DNA of 10,437 bases from Bifidobacteriaceae bacterium (lineage in GTDB: Bacteria; Actinomycetota; Actinomycetes; Actinomycetales; WQXJ01), in contig JAISCU010000127.1 in the NCBI GenBank assembly GCA_031265345.1, positions 1 through 10,437 of the forward strand, given 5' to 3'. Positions 1-6,720 of this stretch are shown here, piece after piece. Made by a program: the position numbers and the translations under genes. Numbering within the stretch: position 1 is the first letter of the stretch; each line of letters starts with the position of its first letter. The notes beneath the pieces were generated by a model. It was not told where the DNA came from. It saw nothing but the letters and a program-made list of their open reading frames with translations, and made no database searches.

Positions 1-2
1 GC

Positions 3-18
3 CCCGTTTCGGAACGGG
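3..18. terminator. Small hairpin at the window edge, possible terminator of an upstream gene
   Basis: CCCGTT (3-8) pairs perfectly with AACGGG (13-18) around a TCGG loop, and ATTT follows directly. A short GC-rich stem with a few T residues could end transcription of a gene left of the window. It lies about 130 nt before deoD, so it could separate deoD from upstream transcription. The T tract is very short, and the upstream gene is not visible. Confidence 0.35.
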
Positions 19-136
19 ATTTCGGGCTGGAGAACCACAATTGGTCTCCCAGCTTGATTGCGAGCGGCGATGGCCAGCATCGGCGGGCTGTTTGGACCGT
101 CGGCGCGACGAGGCCGGGATCGCACAGCGACACCAC

Positions 137-142
137 TAGAGT
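137..142 (+). promoter_or_regulatory. -10-like hexamer placed for a leaderless deoD transcript
   Basis: TAGAGT fits the actinobacterial TANNNT -10 consensus and ends 6 nt before the deoD ATG at 149. If the A of that ATG were the transcription start, the hexamer would occupy -12 to -7. No purine-rich Shine-Dalgarno sequence lies in front of the start, which fits a leaderless mRNA. No -35 box is recognisable around 114-119. A six-base match is weak evidence on its own; the support comes from its exact position combined with the missing ribosome binding site. Confidence 0.4.
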
Positions 143-148
143 CAGCAC

Positions 149-856
149 ATGGTTACACCACACATTGCAGCAGAGCCGGGCGATTTCGCGCCCGCAGTCA
201 TCATGCCAGGCGACCCGTATCGGGCTGATCGCATGGCCAAACTGATCTTGACCGACCCGCAAGTGATCTCGGATGTCCGAGGCATCCGAGCCTACACCGG
301 CACCGTCGAGGGACGGCGGTTGTCGGTCATGGCATCCGGCATGGGCATGCCGTCCATCTCGTTGTACGCCACCGAACTGTATCGCTTCTTCGGCGTCGAA
401 CGGATCATCCGGGTCGGCACCGCCGGCGGGATCGCTCCGGAAGTCGCGCGCGGGGACGTGGTCGTGGCGATCGGGGCGCACACCACCAGTTCGATGAACG
501 AGTTGCGGATACCGTCGGTCCACTTCTCGGCCGTCTGCGATTTCACGATGGCGGCCGCCGCGATGGGGGCCGCCCTCGGAGATCCGCTGGTCAGGGCTGG
601 GACCATCCTGTCGGAGGACCATTTCTACTTCAAAGCCCCAGGGGCGATGGAGGCGCTGGCGGCCCACCACGTCCTGGGGGTGGAAATGGAAGCGGCGGGC
701 CTGTACGGCGTGGCCGCGACCGAGGGCAAGGCGGCCTTGACGGTGTTGACCGTCTCCGACCACCTGACGGTTCCGGGACGGGACATGACGTCCGAGGAAC
801 GCGAGACGCTGTTTACTCGCGCCCTCGAACTGGCGGTCGCGGCGGCTTTCGCGTGA
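149..856 (+). CDS. deoD: Purine nucleoside phosphorylase, hexameric DeoD type
   Basis: This cytosolic enzyme splits purine ribo- and deoxyribonucleosides with phosphate to free base and (deoxy)ribose-1-phosphate. The 235-residue product has the usual length of the E. coli-type hexameric family and aligns with it from the first residues (MVTPHIAAEPGDFA, compared with MATPHINAEMGDFA in E. coli), which fixes the start. Visible family residues are H5, the phosphate-site segment MPGDPYR (19-25), R44, the IIRVGTAGG strand (86-94, with R88), the ribose-binding GVEMEAAG segment (177-184), and the catalytic SDH (203-205, with D204 as the base-protonating Asp). R218 is the likely partner arginine. This type generally accepts adenosine as well as 6-oxopurines. 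The gene is 218 nt upstream of the importer genes, in the same direction, and probably has its own transcript. Trimeric PNP is the form I know better from actinobacteria such as Mycobacterium. Confidence 0.96.
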   Translation: MVTPHIAAEPGDFAPAVIMPGDPYRADRMAKLILTDPQVISDVRGIRAYTGTVEGRRLSVMASGMGMPSISLYATELYRFFGVERIIRVGTAGGIAPEVARGDVVVAIGAHTTSSMNELRIPSVHFSAVCDFTMAAAAMGAALGDPLVRAGTILSEDHFYFKAPGAMEALAAHHVLGVEMEAAGLYGVAATEGKAALTVLTVSDHLTVPGRDMTSEERETLFTRALELAVAAAFA

Positions 857-880
857 GCCGTCCGGGTCAGCCAGAATCGG

Positions 881-897
881 CCTGCCCGCCAGGCAGG
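881..897. terminator. Hairpin downstream of deoD, possible terminator
   Basis: CCTGCC (881-886) and GGCAGG (892-897) form a perfect 6-bp stem with a 5-nt loop, starting 24 nt after the deoD stop codon. The following bases (ACGGGTTCTT) hold only a weak T tract. A second short pairing, GCGCG (909-913) with CGCGC (928-932), lies just downstream. The position fits a terminator or partial terminator that separates deoD from the importer genes, but the stem is short. Confidence 0.35.
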
Positions 898-1060
898 ACG
901 GGTTCTTCGCGCGTTGGGCTGAAGGCTCGCGCAGAGAGGATCGAAGACGAGAGAAGATTACGATTTGGTCACTAACTCAGACACTCGGCCGGGGACGGGC
1001 TGCTACCGCCCATGCCGGGACCTAGCATTGGCCTGGGCCGGGAAGGCCGGCCATTCATTC

Positions 1061-1070
1061 GAGGAGGAAA
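1061..1070 (+). promoter_or_regulatory. Strong ribosome binding site that sets the lipoprotein start
   Basis: GAGGAGGAAA precedes the ATG at 1075 with standard spacing. An in-frame upstream ATG at 1012 lacks such a site and would add 21 residues in front of the lipoprotein signal peptide. This site therefore decides the start at 1075. Confidence 0.85.
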
Positions 1071-1074
1071 AGCG

Positions 1075-2154
1075 ATGAGAAAGACTCACGCGCTGGTGGG
1101 AGTCGCCGCGGCGGCCGCATTGGCTCTGGCAGGATGCGGCGCAGCGCCGGATTCGTCAGGAAATGACAGTTCCAAGAAAGCAAGTGAAAATGAAACCACC
1201 AGCGACTTCCAGGCCTGCATGGTCTCAGACGCGGGTGGCTTCGATGACAAGTCATTCAACCAGTCGACCCATGACGGCCTGGTGAAGGCCGAATCCGACT
1301 TCGGCATCAAGACTCAAGCTCTTGAGTCGAAGGACCAGAACGACTTCGCACCCAACCTCGATCAGCTCGTCAGCTCCGGCTGCAATCTGATCATCACGGT
1401 CGGGTTCAACCTCTCAGACGCGACCAAGACGGCCGCGGCGGCGAACCCGGACATCAAGTTCGCGATCGTCGACGATTCGCAGATCCAGGCGGACAACGTC
1501 AAGCCGGTGGTGTACGCCACTCAGGAAGCGGCCTTCCTGGCCGGGTACGCGGCCGCCGCCTACTCGAAGACCGGCAAGGTCGGGACCTTCGGCGGGATGC
1601 AGATCCCGACCGTGACCATCTTCATGGACGGCTTCGCGGACGGCGTGGCCCGCTTCAACCAGGACAAGGGCGCCAGCGTGGAAGTCATCGGCTGGGACAA
1701 GGCCGCGCAGACCGGGTTGTTCACCGGCGACTTCGATGACGTGGCCAAGGGCAAGACCACCTCTGAGACCATGATCGCCCAGGGCGTGGACGTGATCATG
1801 CCGGTGGCCGGGCCTGTCGGCGCCGGCGCGTCCGCCGCCGCGAAGGACGCTGGCAACGTGGTCGTGGTCTGGGTCGACGCCGATGGTTATCTGACCACCG
1901 ACGATGGCCCGCTGATGCTGACCTCGGTCATGAAACTGATGGGCGAGGCGGTGACGAGCATCGTCAAGGATGCCATGGACGATAACTTCTCCAACGAGGC
2001 CTATGTTGGGACCGTGGCCAATGGCGGCGTGGCGATCGCGCCGTTCCACGACCTGGAGTCGGCCGTCTCGGATGAGACCAAGGCGGAGATCACGGACCTG
2101 CAGGGCCAGATCAGCTCGGGCGCTCTGAAGGTGGAATCGATCTCCGCGCCGTGA
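1075..2154 (+). CDS. BMP-family nucleoside-binding lipoprotein of an ABC importer
   Basis: This is the substrate-binding component of a BMP/Med/PnrA-type ABC importer (compare BmpA in Lactococcus and PnrA in Treponema). It is anchored on the outer face of the membrane, where it captures nucleosides. The 359-residue product starts with MRK, a hydrophobic Ala-rich segment (5-20), and the lipobox LAGC with the lipidated Cys at 21. A polar Ser/Asn/Lys/Glu-rich linker follows (about 26-43). Then come the family's opening strand VSDAGGFDDKSFNQS (50-64), VDD (132-134), the hinge region GTFGGMQIPTV (170-180) and WVDADG (266-271), whose Asp residues are where this family usually contacts the ligand. 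The gene starts the importer operon. A long hairpin directly after the stop may let it be expressed more strongly than the ATPase and permeases. Nucleoside rather than another substrate is inferred from the family and the neighbouring enzymes. Confidence 0.93.
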   Translation: MRKTHALVGVAAAAALALAGCGAAPDSSGNDSSKKASENETTSDFQACMVSDAGGFDDKSFNQSTHDGLVKAESDFGIKTQALESKDQNDFAPNLDQLVSSGCNLIITVGFNLSDATKTAAAANPDIKFAIVDDSQIQADNVKPVVYATQEAAFLAGYAAAAYSKTGKVGTFGGMQIPTVTIFMDGFADGVARFNQDKGASVEVIGWDKAAQTGLFTGDFDDVAKGKTTSETMIAQGVDVIMPVAGPVGAGASAAAKDAGNVVVVWVDADGYLTTDDGPLMLTSVMKLMGEAVTSIVKDAMDDNFSNEAYVGTVANGGVAIAPFHDLESAVSDETKAEITDLQGQISSGALKVESISAP

Positions 2155-2323
2155 CAGGCACTTAAGGTCGGTGCCAGGCCGACTGCCGTTCAACACGGTT
2201 TTCGGCTTGGCGCGACCTTTCAGCTAGCCGCCGCCTTGGGCGCGGGCTGGCCCGCCATCGGGCCTCCCGTGCCTGAGGCGCCGGCTGACGGGGGACTCAG
2301 GACTTCATCGAAGAGGGAGCCAA
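2155..2323. other. Structured 169-nt intercistronic region before the ATPase gene
   Basis: There is no open frame of interest here. Besides the 2164-2219 hairpin, several pairings compete in the second half: GCGGG (2242-2246) with CCCGC (2251-2255); GGCCCG (2249-2254) with CGGGCC (2259-2264); CTCCCGT (2264-2270) with ACGGGGG (2288-2294, one G-U); and CCTGAG (2272-2277) with CTCAGG (2296-2301). The ATPase ribosome binding site (AAGAGGGAG, 2311-2319) follows, 4 nt before the ATG. CTCCC at 2264-2268 is complementary to GGGAG of that site. The complementarity can be read directly; a switching function is speculation. Confidence 0.5.
2164..2219 (+). promoter_or_regulatory. Long composite hairpin after the binding-protein gene
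   Basis: The hairpin has three stacked stems. AAGGTCG (2164-2170) pairs with CGACCTT (2213-2219) over 7 bp. After a small internal loop, GCCAGGCCGA (2173-2182) pairs with TCGGCTTGGC (2202-2211) over 10 bp with one G-U. An apical CCGT (2186-2189) pairs with ACGG (2195-2198). It begins 9 nt after the stop codon, and only TTTC follows, so it is a weak intrinsic terminator at best. The position suggests partial termination or protection of the upstream mRNA 3' end, leaving more binding protein than ATPase and permease. The pairing is visible; the role is inferred. Confidence 0.65.
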
Positions 2324-3871
2324 ATGCGGCTTGAACTGAAGGGCATCTCCAAACGATTCGGCGACTTCTACGCCAATCGAGATATCGATCTGACCGTCGA
2401 GACCGGCCAGATACACGCGTTGTTGGGAGAGAACGGCGCCGGCAAATCGACCTTGATGAACGTGCTCTACGGGCTCTACCAGCCGGACGGCGGCGAGATC
2501 CTGTTGGACGGCAGGCCGGTCCGATTCTCCAACCCCGGCGAGGCTATGGCGGCCGGGATCGGCATGGTGCACCAACATTTCATGCTGGTGCCGGTGTTCA
2601 CGGTGGCGGAGAACGTCGTCCTGGGCCATGAACCGACCCGTGGCGGCGACCTGATCGACCTGGGCAAAGCGCGGGCGTTGGTCAAAGAGATATCGGACCG
2701 ATTCAATTTCGACGTCGACCCGGACGCCTACGTCGAGGACCTGCCGGTCGGCGTGCAGCAGCGGGTGGAGATCATCAAGGCTCTCTCACGTGAGGCCAAA
2801 GTGCTGATCTTGGACGAGCCCACGGCGGTGCTGACGCCCCAGGAGACCGACGAGTTGCTGGGGATCATGCGGCAATTGGCCCGGTCCGGCACCTCGATCA
2901 TCTTCATCACCCACAAACTGCGCGAAGTCCAGGAGGTGGCGGACACCATAACCGTGATCCGGCTGGGCAAGGTGGTGGGGGAAGCCGAGCCCACGGCATC
3001 GGCCAATCAGTTGGCGTCCATGATGGTGGGCCGGGCGTTGGAGCTGACCGCCGAGAAGGCGCCGTTGCGGGCCGGGGACGTGGCGTTGACGGCGGCGCAT
3101 GTCAGCCTGGTCTCGGCGACGGGCGCGGTCGAGCTCGAGGACGTCTCGTTCGACCTGCGGGCCGGCGAAGTCTTGGCCATCGCGGGTGTGCAAGGCAACG
3201 GCCAGACCGAACTGACCCAGACCTTGATCGGCCTGCGCAAGCCGACCACCGGCTCGATCACCCTGAACGGCAGCGAACTGTCCGGTCGGTCGGTGAAACG
3301 AATCCTCGACAGCGGGGTGGGCTATGTGCCGGAGGATCGCGGTCGCGACGGCATGATCGGAGGCTTCACGATCGCCGAGAACCTGGTGCTGGACCAGTTC
3401 GACGAACCGCCCTTCGGTCACTACGGAGTCCTCCAAGTGGGCGCGATAGCCCGCAACGCCACCACTCAGATCAAAGCCTTCGACGTCCGGGTCGGTTCGC
3501 CCAACGACCCCATCTCGACGCTCTCCGGAGGCAACGCCCAGAAGGTGATTCTGGCGCGCGAGCTGAGCAAGGACTTGAAGCTCCTGATCGCGGCGCAGCC
3601 CACACGCGGCCTGGACGTCGGCTCGATCGAGACCGTGCACGCCCAGATCCTGTCCCAGCGCGACCTCGGCACGCCGGTGCTGCTGGTGTCCACGGAGTTG
3701 GACGAGATCGAGGCTCTGGCGGACCGGATAGCGGTCATGTACCGAGGGAGGATTCTGGGCATTGTGCCCGGCGGCACATCCCGCGACGTGCTCGGACTGA
3801 TGATGGCGGGTGTTCCGGCCGAGCGCGCTCTGGCCGGCGCCGACCCAGTGGAGGAGGCGGGCGATGAGTGA
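2324..3871 (+). CDS. Double-domain ATP-binding protein of the nucleoside ABC importer
   Basis: This cytoplasmic protein has two fused nucleotide-binding domains (515 residues) that drive the importer, as in NupA (Lactococcus) and NupO (Bacillus). Domain 1 has Walker A GENGAGKST (35-43), Q-loop Q84, a variant signature LPVGVQQRVE (140-149), Walker B LILDEP (161-166) and H197. Domain 2 (from about 253) has a Walker A remnant GVQGNGQTE (288-296) with Gln in place of the Lys, a normal signature LSGGN (400-404), and IAAQPTRGLDVG (422-433), where the Walker B Asp-Glu pair is Ala-Gln. This pattern is typical of the BMP-linked subfamily and implies one working ATP site, formed by domain 1 Walker motifs and the domain 2 signature. 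The start is set by AAGAGGGAG at 2311-2319. The end overlaps the first permease gene by 8 nt, so the two are co-translated. Confidence 0.95.
   Translation: MRLELKGISKRFGDFYANRDIDLTVETGQIHALLGENGAGKSTLMNVLYGLYQPDGGEILLDGRPVRFSNPGEAMAAGIGMVHQHFMLVPVFTVAENVVLGHEPTRGGDLIDLGKARALVKEISDRFNFDVDPDAYVEDLPVGVQQRVEIIKALSREAKVLILDEPTAVLTPQETDELLGIMRQLARSGTSIIFITHKLREVQEVADTITVIRLGKVVGEAEPTASANQLASMMVGRALELTAEKAPLRAGDVALTAAHVSLVSATGAVELEDVSFDLRAGEVLAIAGVQGNGQTELTQTLIGLRKPTTGSITLNGSELSGRSVKRILDSGVGYVPEDRGRDGMIGGFTIAENLVLDQFDEPPFGHYGVLQVGAIARNATTQIKAFDVRVGSPNDPISTLSGGNAQKVILARELSKDLKLLIAAQPTRGLDVGSIETVHAQILSQRDLGTPVLLVSTELDEIEALADRIAVMYRGRILGIVPGGTSRDVLGLMMAGVPAERALAGADPVEEAGDE
3850..3857 (+). promoter_or_regulatory. 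Ribosome binding site inside the ATPase gene end, sets the permease 1 start
   Basis: GGAGGAGG ends 6 nt before the ATG at 3864. This selects 3864 over the earlier in-frame ATG at 3810, which lies well inside the ATPase gene and has no comparable site. Confidence 0.8.
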
Positions 3872-5405
3872 CAACGCCACCATTGAACGTGATTCGACGC
3901 CCACGCCCACGCGGGCGCCCGGGCCAGCCGCGCCGGGCCGGTTCGTACTGGCGCTGAAGGAAATCCTGTCCGGCTCCTGGGTGGCGTCGCTGTTGGCGGT
4001 GGTCCTGGCCCTGGTGGTCGGCGCGATCCTGATCGCGGCATCGAACCCGCAGGTGCAGGCGACCGCGTCCTACCTGTTCGCCCGTCCGAGCGACTTCTTC
4101 GGCGCGATCTGGGACGTGGTCTCGCAGGCCTACGCCGCCCTGTTCAAGGGCGCGGTCTTCAACCCGGACGCGGATGGCTTCGCTCGCGCCATCAAGCCGC
4201 TGGGGAACACCTTGACCGCCTCGACGCCCCTGATCCTGGCGGGCTTGGGCCTGGCGATCGGCTTCCGGGCGGGACTGTTCAACATCGGCGCCCAAGGCCA
4301 GATTATTGTCGGCGCCATCTTCTGCTCCTGGATCGGCTTCGCTTGGCACCTGCCGCCCGTGCTGCACATGCTGGTCGCCTTGCTCGGCGCCCTGGTGGGC
4401 GGCGCGATCTGGGGCTTCATCCCCGGGATACTGAAAGCCAAGACGGGCGCCAACGAGGTGATCGTGACGATCATGCTCAACTGGATAGCCGTCTACGGCG
4501 TGTCCTATCTGTTGACGCTCGACGCCTTCCACCGGCCGGGTTTGAACAACCCGCAGACCCCCCTGATCGATGACACCGCCGGCTTCCCATTGATCTTCGG
4601 CACTGGCTTCAACACCCATCTCGGGTTCATCCTGGCGCTGGTGGCAACGGCTGGCGTGTGGTGGCTGCTGGAGCGGTCCACCCTGGGCTTCCGGTTCCGT
4701 GCGTTGGGCCTCAACCCCTCCGCCGCCAGGACGGCGGGCATCAGCACCGACCGGGCCGTGGTCTGGGCGTTGGTCATCTCGGGAGCGTTGGCCGGACTGG
4801 CCTCCAGCGCCCAGATCCTGGGCACGGAGCGGTCACTGACCTCCAACGTGGCCGGGTCCTTCGGATTCGACGCCATCACTGTGGCGCTCCTGGGGCGGTC
4901 GCGTCCCCTCGGCACGCTGGGGGCGGGACTGCTGTTCGGAGCACTCAGATCCGGCTCCTACGCCATGCAGGCCGTCACTCATTCGGTCGACGTGGTGCTG
5001 GTCCTGCAATCGGTGATCGTGCTGCTGATCGCGGCGCCGCCGCTGGTCAGGGCGATCTTCCGGACGCCCGATCCGGAAGCGGTCGGCCGGGCCAAGGCGG
5101 CGGCGAAGGCGGCGACGAAGGCTGCCGCCAGCGCGGCGACAAAAGCTGTGGCGGAGACGACGGCGGACGCAGCGCCCAAGGCCGGGACGAGCGCCGCAGC
5201 GGACTCTGCGCATAATCCGGCGGGGGACACGGCGCCCCAGGCTGCCGCAGCACGCGGCAGCGGCGCCGAAGCGATTGAGGACGCTGACGCGAACGCGGGC
5301 ATTAATGCCGACGGCACCGATGGCGGCACCGACCACGGTGCCGATGACGGGAACGGCATCGTCAACGGAGCGCAAGCGAACAAGGACGAAGGAGGCCAGT
5401 CATGA
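3864..5405 (+). CDS. ABC nucleoside importer permease 1, with a long low-complexity C-terminal tail
   Basis: This is an integral membrane subunit of the importer (NupB/NupP-like, branched-chain-type permease superfamily). The 513-residue product has a Pro/Thr-rich cytosolic N-terminus (1-25), a first membrane segment (about 39-60), and a multi-helix core from about 115 to 398. The core includes GFRAGLFNIGAQGQ (133-146), a family hallmark, and the cytosolic coupling loop RALGLNPSAARTAGI (279-293) expected to meet the ATPase. Helices end at about 398. The remaining 105 residues are disordered-looking: a strict four-residue repeat KAAA/KAAT/KAAA/SAAT/KAVA (411-430), then an Ala/Thr-rich stretch, then an acidic Asp/Gly-rich end (471-510). 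The tail is not usual for the family. The frame seems genuine because the stop overlaps the permease 2 ATG (ATGA) and that gene's ribosome binding site lies within the tail. Confidence 0.93.
   Translation: MSDNATIERDSTPTPTRAPGPAAPGRFVLALKEILSGSWVASLLAVVLALVVGAILIAASNPQVQATASYLFARPSDFFGAIWDVVSQAYAALFKGAVFNPDADGFARAIKPLGNTLTASTPLILAGLGLAIGFRAGLFNIGAQGQIIVGAIFCSWIGFAWHLPPVLHMLVALLGALVGGAIWGFIPGILKAKTGANEVIVTIMLNWIAVYGVSYLLTLDAFHRPGLNNPQTPLIDDTAGFPLIFGTGFNTHLGFILALVATAGVWWLLERSTLGFRFRALGLNPSAARTAGISTDRAVVWALVISGALAGLASSAQILGTERSLTSNVAGSFGFDAITVALLGRSRPLGTLGAGLLFGALRSGSYAMQAVTHSVDVVLVLQSVIVLLIAAPPLVRAIFRTPDPEAVGRAKAAAKAATKAAASAATKAVAETTADAAPKAGTSAAADSAHNPAGDTAPQAAAARGSGAEAIEDADANAGINADGTDGGTDHGADDGNGIVNGAQANKDEGGQS
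5094..5153 (+). repeat. 12-nt coding repeat in the permease 1 tail, five imperfect units
   Basis: Five consecutive 12-nt units encode KAAA, KAAT, KAAA, SAAT and KAVA (residues 411-430 of permease 1). The DNA is built from AAGGCGGCG-like steps with some synonymous drift, for example GCT or GCC for Ala. The periodicity is exact at protein level. It could have arisen by slippage in GC-rich DNA. Confidence 0.75.
5388..5395 (+). promoter_or_regulatory. Ribosome binding site of permease 2
   Basis: GAAGGAGG ends 6 nt before the ATG at 5402. It lies in the last codons of permease 1, which supports tight translational coupling of the two permeases through the ATGA overlap. Confidence 0.8.
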
Positions 5406-6703
5406 GCGCGGCGCTGCTAGCACCGAAGCCGCCCAGAGATCCGGGGCTGGAAGAGTTGGCGGCGCCCCTGGCGCCCATCTCCTACCGGGCGCCGATAGCC
5501 TACGGCCTGCTGACGGTGATAGCCGCAGCGGGGTTCGGGCTGGGGCTGGGCTCGACCGAGCGGACCAAGTTCTCGCTGGCGTCGAGGACCGACCTGTTCC
5601 AACTGCCGGACTTCGCCGTGCCGTCCCAGGCGGCCGTGATCGCGTTGGTGGTGGTGATGGCCGGTCTGACCGTCATAGCGTTCCGCCGCGCGATGAACCG
5701 GGTCAAGACCAGAGTTTGGCTGCCGTCGGTGTTCGGGCTCGCCTGGGTCCTGGCCTTCATGGTCTGGGTGATCGCCGACAAGCCCTCGACCTGGACCATC
5801 CCGGCGCTGCTGGCGGCGTCGCTGTCGCTGTCCATCCCGCTGGTCTTCGGTGCCCTGACGGGCCTGGTCTGCGAGCGGGTCGGCGTCATCAACGTCGCCA
5901 TCGAGGGCCAGCTGCTGTTCGGCGCGTTCCTGGCGGCGGTGGTGGCGTCCGTGGCCGGGTCCGCCTACTGGGGCCTGGTCGCCGCACCGCTGGCGGGAGC
6001 CCTGGTGGGAGCGCTGTTGGCGCTGTTCGCGGTCAAGTACTGGGTCGACCACATCATTGTCGGCGTGGTCCTGAACGTGCTGATGACGGGCCTGACCTCC
6101 TATCTGTTCTCGACCATCCTGACCGCCAATCCGGACATGAACAAGGCCATGCAGCTGCCGAAGCTGCCGATCCCCTTGCTCAGCCAGATCCCGGTGATCG
6201 GGCCGGTCATGTTCCGCCAATCCCTGCTGGTGTACATCATGTACGCGCTGATCGCGGTCTTGAACGTGATGCTGTTCCGGTCCCGCTGGGGCCTGCGGAT
6301 GCGCGCTTGCGGCGAGCATCCGGAGGCGGCCGACACGGTCGGCATCAAGGTCAACCGCACCCGCATCAGGAACACCATCCTGGGCGGGTCGATCGCCGGT
6401 CTGGGCGGCGCCTTCTTCACCGTCGAGATGGGTCTGGCCTTCGGCAAGGAGATGTCGGCCGGCAAGGGATTCATCGCCTTGGCGGCCATGATCCTGGGCC
6501 GGTGGAACCCGAAGGGCGCGGTCGCGGCGGCCCTGCTGTTCGGCTTCGCCAACGAGTTGGCGCAGATGATGGGCACCATGAACACGCCGATCCCCTCGAA
6601 CATCCTGCTGATGATCCCCTATGTGCTGACCATTCTGGCGGTGGCCGGGTTGGTCGGCCAGGTCCGCGCGCCCGCCGCCGAGGGCGGGTTCTACCGCGAT
6701 TGA
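5402..6703 (+). CDS. ABC nucleoside importer permease 2
   Basis: This is the second integral membrane subunit (433 residues, NupC/NupQ-like), expected to form the pore together with permease 1. After a short cytosolic N-terminus come hydrophobic segments at about 31-50, 75-94, 108-124 and 133-150. The family hallmark CERVGVINVAIEGQLLFGAF lies at 157-176. Further helices follow, then the coupling loop RACGEHPEAADTVGI (301-315), a glycine-rich segment (328-337), and two last helices near 371-388 and 400-420. The N-terminal part before the hallmark is longer than in minimal homologues of about 300 residues, as often seen in actinobacterial members. The stop is followed after 17 nt by the cytidine deaminase ATG, so transport and catabolic genes very likely share one transcript. 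Confidence 0.94.
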   Translation: MSAALLAPKPPRDPGLEELAAPLAPISYRAPIAYGLLTVIAAAGFGLGLGSTERTKFSLASRTDLFQLPDFAVPSQAAVIALVVVMAGLTVIAFRRAMNRVKTRVWLPSVFGLAWVLAFMVWVIADKPSTWTIPALLAASLSLSIPLVFGALTGLVCERVGVINVAIEGQLLFGAFLAAVVASVAGSAYWGLVAAPLAGALVGALLALFAVKYWVDHIIVGVVLNVLMTGLTSYLFSTILTANPDMNKAMQLPKLPIPLLSQIPVIGPVMFRQSLLVYIMYALIAVLNVMLFRSRWGLRMRACGEHPEAADTVGIKVNRTRIRNTILGGSIAGLGGAFFTVEMGLAFGKEMSAGKGFIALAAMILGRWNPKGAVAAALLFGFANELAQMMGTMNTPIPSNILLMIPYVLTILAVAGLVGQVRAPAAEGGFYRD

Positions 6704-6720
6704 GAAAGGACTCGGCTCAG

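Larger units (their letters stand above)
1..148. other. Upstream region of deoD without a supported gene
   Basis: Apart from the 3-18 hairpin and the TAGAGT element at 137-142, I see nothing convincing. A 63-codon open frame from 54 overlaps the deoD start in another frame and resembles no protein family I recognise. Confidence 0.4.
857..1074. other. Intergenic leader between deoD and the binding-protein gene
   Basis: This 218-nt gap has no convincing gene. From left to right it holds the 881-897 hairpin, a purine-rich stretch (about 932-958), a possible TANNNT -10 element (TACGAT, 959-964) with no matching -35, and a 6-bp hairpin made of GGCCGG (1036-1041) and CCGGCC (1047-1052). The hairpin ends 8 nt before the Shine-Dalgarno site of the next gene. 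A promoter for the importer operon is expected here, but I cannot place it firmly. I recognise no riboswitch. Confidence 0.5.

Noticed and set aside
959..964. TACGAT as -10 box of the importer operon
   Set aside because: No -35 match lies at a suitable distance, and the hexamer is common by chance. It is mentioned only within the intergenic description.
3197..3620. Damaged second ATPase domain (lost Walker A Lys and Walker B Asp/Glu)
   Set aside because: The GxQGNGQTE and IAAQPTRGLD forms are normal for the BMP-linked ATPase subfamily, so this is not a lesion.
2786..3910. 374-codon open frame on the - strand opposite the ATPase gene
   Set aside because: It is antisense to clear Walker and signature motifs and has typical shadow composition (His/Arg/Gln/Gly).
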